Origin: Przewalskia tangutica
Lineage: Eukaryota; Streptophyta; Magnoliopsida; Solanales; Solanaceae
Direction: 5' to 3'
NCBI GenBank assembly: GCA_029844215.1
Contig: CM056733.1
Coordinates: 47,567,142 to 47,631,141, forward strand
Length of the DNA: 64,000 bases
Made by a program: the position numbers and the translations under genes. Positions within the stretch are counted from its first letter, which is position 1, and the number at the start of each line of letters is the position of its first letter. This document shows positions 59,926 to 64,000 of the stretch, in pieces. The notes beneath the pieces were generated by a model. That model searched no databases. It was given only the letters and a program-made list of their open reading frames with translations, and was not told the origin of the DNA.

Positions 59926-60390
59926 TCGTAACCGCATTTATGCTTTGTCCACCGACAGATCGTGAGGCCTCACCGATGTCGCCATGTACCTTATCGCTTC
60001 GGCTGACGTGGTATGCTTGATAGATCCGGTTCTACTCGCCCCATATATCTCCCTCGCTAGTAGATGGTGGATAGAGCTCGAGTCCATAGACTTTCGAGGT
60101 AGCTACACCAAATGGTGATTCGCAGTAGCTCTACGTATATGAGCTTGTCCTATGACTATTTACGCCGTTGACCCTAGCCGACTTGATAGAGTCGAGATGA
60201 TCGACTTCGACGTGATCACGGGACGGATTGGCTAGCTTGCTACGCCAATGTAGACCGCAGAGAGAGTAGTACGGTTCCAGCTTCCCGGCGAGCCATTGTC
60301 GAGCGGAAGGAGCACCAGACGCCGGCGGGTAGGTTTATTTCCTACCTCGCTAGGAAGACGCGCAGGCGGTATATCTACCATCTCGCTCGT
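59926..60390 (+). pseudogene. R5 aspartic protease remnant
   Basis: The NRI-YALSTDRE stretch at 59929-59970 leads into a DPGST-like motif near 60020-60045, the active-site type of retroelement proteases. The region 60190-60370 reads, with frame changes, IEFDVI-G-DWLA-CYANVDCR and RFQFPGEP-VEWKG, then GRFISYL, a segment that closes the protease domain in plant gypsy elements. The enzyme would cut the Gag-Pol polyprotein. Confidence 0.7.
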
Positions 60391-60399
60391 GTTTGATAA

Positions 60400-61110
60400 T
60401 CGTCGCGCACCAGATTTTCGGGCCCAGTGGTCGAGAATTCCCAGACGTGTTTCCGCACGACCTTCCGCATCCTCCCGAGAGGAGATCGAAGTTTTGTATA
60501 GATGCGTTGCACACTCGCCTATTTCCATTCCGCACATCGAACGGCACCGCCGAGCCGAGAGTCAAGGACCACCGAGAGATTTGCCGGAGAAGCGGTTTTA
60601 TCGCATCAGTGTTTCTCCCCGGGCGCCAGATTGTTCGCGGAAGAAGGACGGACGCCGCACGCTGTTGACTACAGCACCAACAAGGTGACCATTAAGAATG
60701 TATACCCTTCCCGTGATTGATGATTTGTTCGACCAGCCAGGCGCGAGATGTTTCTCCAAGATTGATCCGCGATCGCTATCATCGTTCGTGTCGAGAGGCG
60801 GATGTCCTTAGATCGCATTTCGACCCAGACGCATTATGAGTTCAGTGGTCATGTCTTTGACCAATGCTCCGCGCAGATTCATGGATTTGACGAACCGAGT
60901 GTTCAAACCATTTTTGGACACGCTTGTGATAGTGTTCATCGATGATATCTTCGCTTATTCTCGCCAGAGCAGAGTACGCGAGCATTTCGGCGATCAGGCC
61001 GGCTTCTCCGACCAAAGAAGCTATACGCCAAGTTTTCCAAACGTGAGTTTTGGTTAGCTTCGTGGATTTTTCGGGCATATTGTCTGGCCGATGGTATTCG
61101 AGCGGATACG
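60400..61110 (+). pseudogene. R5 reverse transcriptase remnant
   Basis: The region opens with a FPDVF-DLP-PPER-like stretch (about 60445-60490), then PISIP, VSP-GAP, RKKDG and NKVTIKN-YP-IDDLFDQ pieces in changing frames. The longest clean piece, 60836-61057, reads LTNAPRRFMDLTNRVFKPFLDT and then FIDDIFAYSR, with the catalytic Asp pair at 60941-60946. YA-FSK-EFWLAS follows at 61020-61060. These are the fingers, palm and connection motifs of a Ty3/gypsy RT. Frameshifts make it non-functional as given. Confidence 0.8.
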
Positions 61111-61645
61111 CCAAGATCGGCGAAGTCGACTTGCCTAGACCTACTACTCCGGCAGAGGTTCGCAGCTCGGGCCTTGCAGTTATTATCGGGCGTTCAGAGA
61201 AGTTTGCTTTATCTTCGCACCATTGACTAGGCCGACTCGTGGCGCAAAGTTTCAGCCGATCGATGCCAGGAGCAGTGGTTTCCACTGTCGAAGAGAGATC
61301 GACGACCGCCTCGCTTCTTACTTCTTCCGCAGGTCCATGGTTATGTCGTATCAGACGCCGTGCATCGGGTTGGGATGTGTTGACGCAGCATGGCAGTGGT
61401 TATAGCATACGATCCCGACACCAAGAAACACGCAGGAACTACCCCACCCATGATTTAGAGTCATACCGTGATTCACGCCAAGATCCGAGGCACTATTTGT
61501 ACGGGTTCACGTGATATTTATACGCACCACAAGAGCCTCCAAAGATATCTTCACCAGTATGGAGATTAACTTACGATGTAGACGTTGTGAGTTGCCAGGA
61601 TTACGATGTTGATATCCCGCATCACCCGGAAGGGCAACGCGGCGT
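61111..61645 (+). pseudogene. R5 RNase H remnant
   Basis: After a TPAEVR-type stretch near 61140-61165, the sequence has GAKFQ (61230), VGLGCV-like residues near 61365-61385, then ETRRNYPTHDLE and RHYLYG at 61422-61503, the conserved end of the plant gypsy RNase H. NLRCRRC at about 61570 corresponds to the NLRQRRW stretch that follows. It would degrade the RNA of the RNA-DNA hybrid. Frames change several times. Confidence 0.75.
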
Positions 61646-63000
61646 ACGCCTAGTCGAGGTCTACGGGGAGCCCATCGACGCGCAACAGAGAGCGGACATG
61701 GTTCGTGATTTGCACCGCTTAGCGAGCCTCGTGTCCGCTTGATTGATTCTCGATAGCAGCGGTTAGAGTTCGCGAGGTTGCCGAGTCTTCCATCGCCGGC
61801 GAGGCGAAGAGGCAATACCGAGGATCTAGCTTTGATTCGACATCGCGATACAGCTCTTCGCGAGGCGCGGTCCTGAGGTAGCACCGATAGGTGCTAAGGT
61901 TTGAGGGCGTCAGGTGTCCCGCATGTTTCGTGACTTCGCAGCAGGTTCTCGGGAAGCACACAACGCTGCTACTCTATCCATCCGTGGTCGACCAAGACGT
62001 ACCACGACCTTAGATCCGTGGTATCGCGGACGGTCAAGAGGACGCCGCAGAAGTTCGTAGCTCGCCCGCGGTTGTCGCAGTGAATGTAGAGCACCGTGAG
62101 GCCCGTGGTTTGTTACAGCGATAGAGATCCCGACCGAAGCCGGAGGTAATCAACACGGACTTCATCACAGATTACCTCGCACTCGCAGGAGACATGATTC
62201 TATACGGGTTATCATCGACAGTCGACAAATCAGCCCACTTTCTTCCCGTCCGACGACTTTTTCTACCGAGGATTATGCCGCACTTTACATCCGAGAGATC
62301 GCCGATCGCATGGAGTCCCTATTTCGATCATATCGCATGCAGGAGCCCGCCATTTCGCTAACTTCCTGAGGTCCTTCCGCAGGGTTTAGGACGCAGTGAG
62401 CCCGAGTAATCGCATTTCATCCACGCATGCACGGACAGCGTAACGCACTATCCGCACTTCGAGGATATGTCGCGAGCCCGTTATTGACTTTAGTGGTAGT
62501 CGGGAGGATCATTTGCCTCTAGTTGAGTTTCATGATAATAATAGCTACCACTCCAAGATTCGACGGCGCCTTACGAGGCCTTGTACGGAGGAAGTGCAGA
62601 CGCCATATGTTGGTTCGACGGGCGAGGTGCAATGATGGGACCAGACGGTGCAGCAGTGCAGCGGATAAGGCGGCTTATCCGAGAGCGCTATCGACACCGT
62701 AGTCGATGTGTCGATGCAGATCATCGCCGCTTCGATCTTGAGTTCGAGGTTCATGATTGGGTTTTCCTAGCGCCACCCACGGCGGTGCGATGAGGTTCGT
62801 GAAGAAGGGAAACTCACCAAGGTACATCGGGCCGCTTCGCATTGTCCGCAGGTGTAAGGTTGCTTACGAGTTGATCCGCCGTCCGATCCGGAGGCAAGGC
62901 ATCCGCTTTTCACGATCTACGCCGGCGAGACGATCGGATCCATCTAGTGGTACACCCGATCGACGATGTCCAGTGACCGGCGGTTATCGATGAGGAGATT
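61646..63000 (+). pseudogene. R5 integrase remnant
   Basis: The linker MVRDLHRLASL lies at 61698-61732. The zinc-binding side follows around 61960-62110 (YSIHP, TK-YHDL-). INTDFIT at 62149-62167 gives the first catalytic Asp (62158-62160), and KSAHFLPVR follows at 62226-62252. Later pieces are APYEALYGGS at 62565-62598, IRERYRHRSR, DLEFEVHDWVFL (62736-62770) and MRFVKKGN-SPRYIGPLRIVRR-CKVAYEL (62790-62872), the GPY/F module. This is the most complete integrase in the window, though frames are broken. Confidence 0.8.
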
Positions 63001-63119
63001 CCCATAGCGATAGTCGATCGCCGTGTTAGGCGCCATGACCAAGGACGCGGGCTTCCACAAAGTTCTCGCGAACGAGCTCGCGAGGAGATGACGCGAAGCC
63101 GGCGAGACACGAGGCGAAG
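63001..63119 (+). pseudogene. R5 end of pol, cut by S3
   Basis: Frames around 62990-63110 give EEIPIAIVDRRVRRHD and EEMTREAGETRGE, resembling the ILDRQVR and VEEATWE pieces near the C-terminus of Tekay-type integrases, where a chromodomain-like segment lies. The match is short and the sequence ends at S3, so a chromodomain is not proven. Confidence 0.45.
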
Positions 63120-64000
63120 TGTAACGACCTGCCTGCCTCGCATCGTGCCTTACCCCGCACCCTAGTGATACAACATCGAGAAAACCAAATGGAAAATAAA
63201 ACATGAAGTCATGAAACAAGAGATATAATTATAAACAAAGCAACCAAAACGGTTGCCTTCAAGATACACATAAAACTCGAATAGCTTTAATCCTTTACAA
63301 CCCCGCCACAACAAAGATTACATGCACTTAAGATTTACAACGACTATGACGGACAGTGGCCCCGCCATACTCAATGTACAAGAACCTACAACTCAGTGGA
63401 ACACATACTAAAAGATAAGCCTCCAAGAAACGGAGCTTCCTAATACGCCGAATCGTGATCCTAAGAATGGATCCACGATCGACGCACTTACCGCGCAGAT
63501 GAACGCAAATTTCAAGCGAGGTCAAGACAACAGTACCAAGTATGTGAAATCAGAAAATATCAGAATGAAATCATACTAGTCTATATAAAGCAGAGACATG
63601 ATGATAACCAAACTACGCTCACAACATAAAAGCAATATATCCAAATGTGACTCACGCCTCAAGTCATCACTCAAATATAACTACGGGTCTCACACCCACA
63701 ACATCAATCATGTTCGCATCACGGCCGCATGCCCCTAATTCGTGATCGGCAGACATGTCCATGATGCAACAATAATACCAATGCCCCACGGCCACATGCC
63801 CCGAATTCTACCTGTAGACACGCCCATGTGACATCAACAATAATATACTGGTGATCAACCTCGCCGCACGGCCACATGCCCCGAATTTACCTCGCAGACA
63901 TGTCCATGTAACCACAATAACAATATATCGTAATCAACCCGACCGCACGGCCGCATGCCCCGAATTTCAGACGGCAGAGATACGCCCATGTGACATCAAC
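63120..64000 (-). mobile_element. S3: minus-strand LTR, start of an element or solo LTR
   Basis: Starts tgtaacgac as S2 does and follows it through gcaccctagtgatacaac, the cggacag/cccgccata block and the 75-bp type array (from about 63715). The window ends inside the array, so whether a full element follows is unknown. Confidence 0.75.

Larger units (their letters stand above)
39029..60122. repeat. Tandem duplication, unit 2 (11.75 kb after removing R6)
   Basis: Repeats unit 1 in order: S2 remainder, R3 gag start and 5' LTR, R2 tail and LTR, R5 LTR and gag. The 9335-bp R6 and its duplicated 5 bp are an extra insertion. After 60122 the sequence continues into R5 protease, absent from unit 1. 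Confidence 0.85.
46874..63119 (+). mobile_element. R5 copy 2: Ty3/gypsy element with gag-pol remnant, split by R6
   Basis: The LTR is 46874-47765 plus 57106-58555 (about 2.34 kb). The internal region from 58556 has gag, protease, RT, RNase H and integrase in that order, the arrangement of Ty3/gypsy elements. It is interrupted at 63119 by S3 near the end of pol, so the 3' LTR is not in the window. It is the only element here with RT and RNase H. Confidence 0.85.

Overview
This window reads as gene-free plant nuclear heterochromatin made almost entirely of nested Ty3/gypsy-type LTR retrotransposons. The evidence is primer-binding sites matching plant initiator-Met tRNA (tggtatc-agc type), polypurine tracts directly before LTRs, gag zinc knuckles, and protease, RT, RNase H and integrase remnants in Ty3/gypsy order. 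LTRs are unusually long (2.3-3.5 kb). The gag wording and long LTRs resemble Tekay/Del-type elements of asterids such as Solanaceae, but that placement is from memory and tentative. No intact reading frame, host gene, tRNA, rRNA or CRISPR was found. (R and S names are local labels.)

Layout. R1 (+, left LTR mostly outside) occupies 1-5988. R2 (+) is the host of a nest: its gag lies at 5989-7246 and its 3' end plus LTR at 32239-35096. R3 (-), 7247-32238, sits in R2. R4 (-), 8230-21207, sits in the left LTR of R3. Solo LTR S1 (+), 8820-12325, sits in the left LTR of R4. Solo LTR S2 (-), 25132-28615, sits in the internal region of R3. R5 (+) begins at 35097 inside the R2 LTR.

A block of about 11.8 kb (27222-39028: part of S2, R3 5' end, R2 3' end, R5 5' end) is tandemly duplicated as 39029-60122. 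The second copy is split by a complete element R6 (47766-57100, two 3340-bp LTRs, GTCAG flanking repeats). R5 copy 2 then continues through protease, RT, RNase H and integrase to 63119, where another minus-strand LTR (S3) begins and runs off the window.

How the parts relate. Only R5 copy 2 carries recognisable RT and RNase H. R1 and R6 share a short internal region (about 2.65 kb) with gag, a non-coding middle, an integrase remnant and a non-coding tail. R2 and R3 have gag, middle and tail only. This suggests gag-carrying non-autonomous families mobilised by R5-like partners. The LTRs share a 5' promoter block and a 3' block but hold different tandem arrays between them. Frameshifts are dense everywhere, and near-identical copies differ in a repeated TTGTG/TCAGG manner, so part of the decay may be sequencing error.
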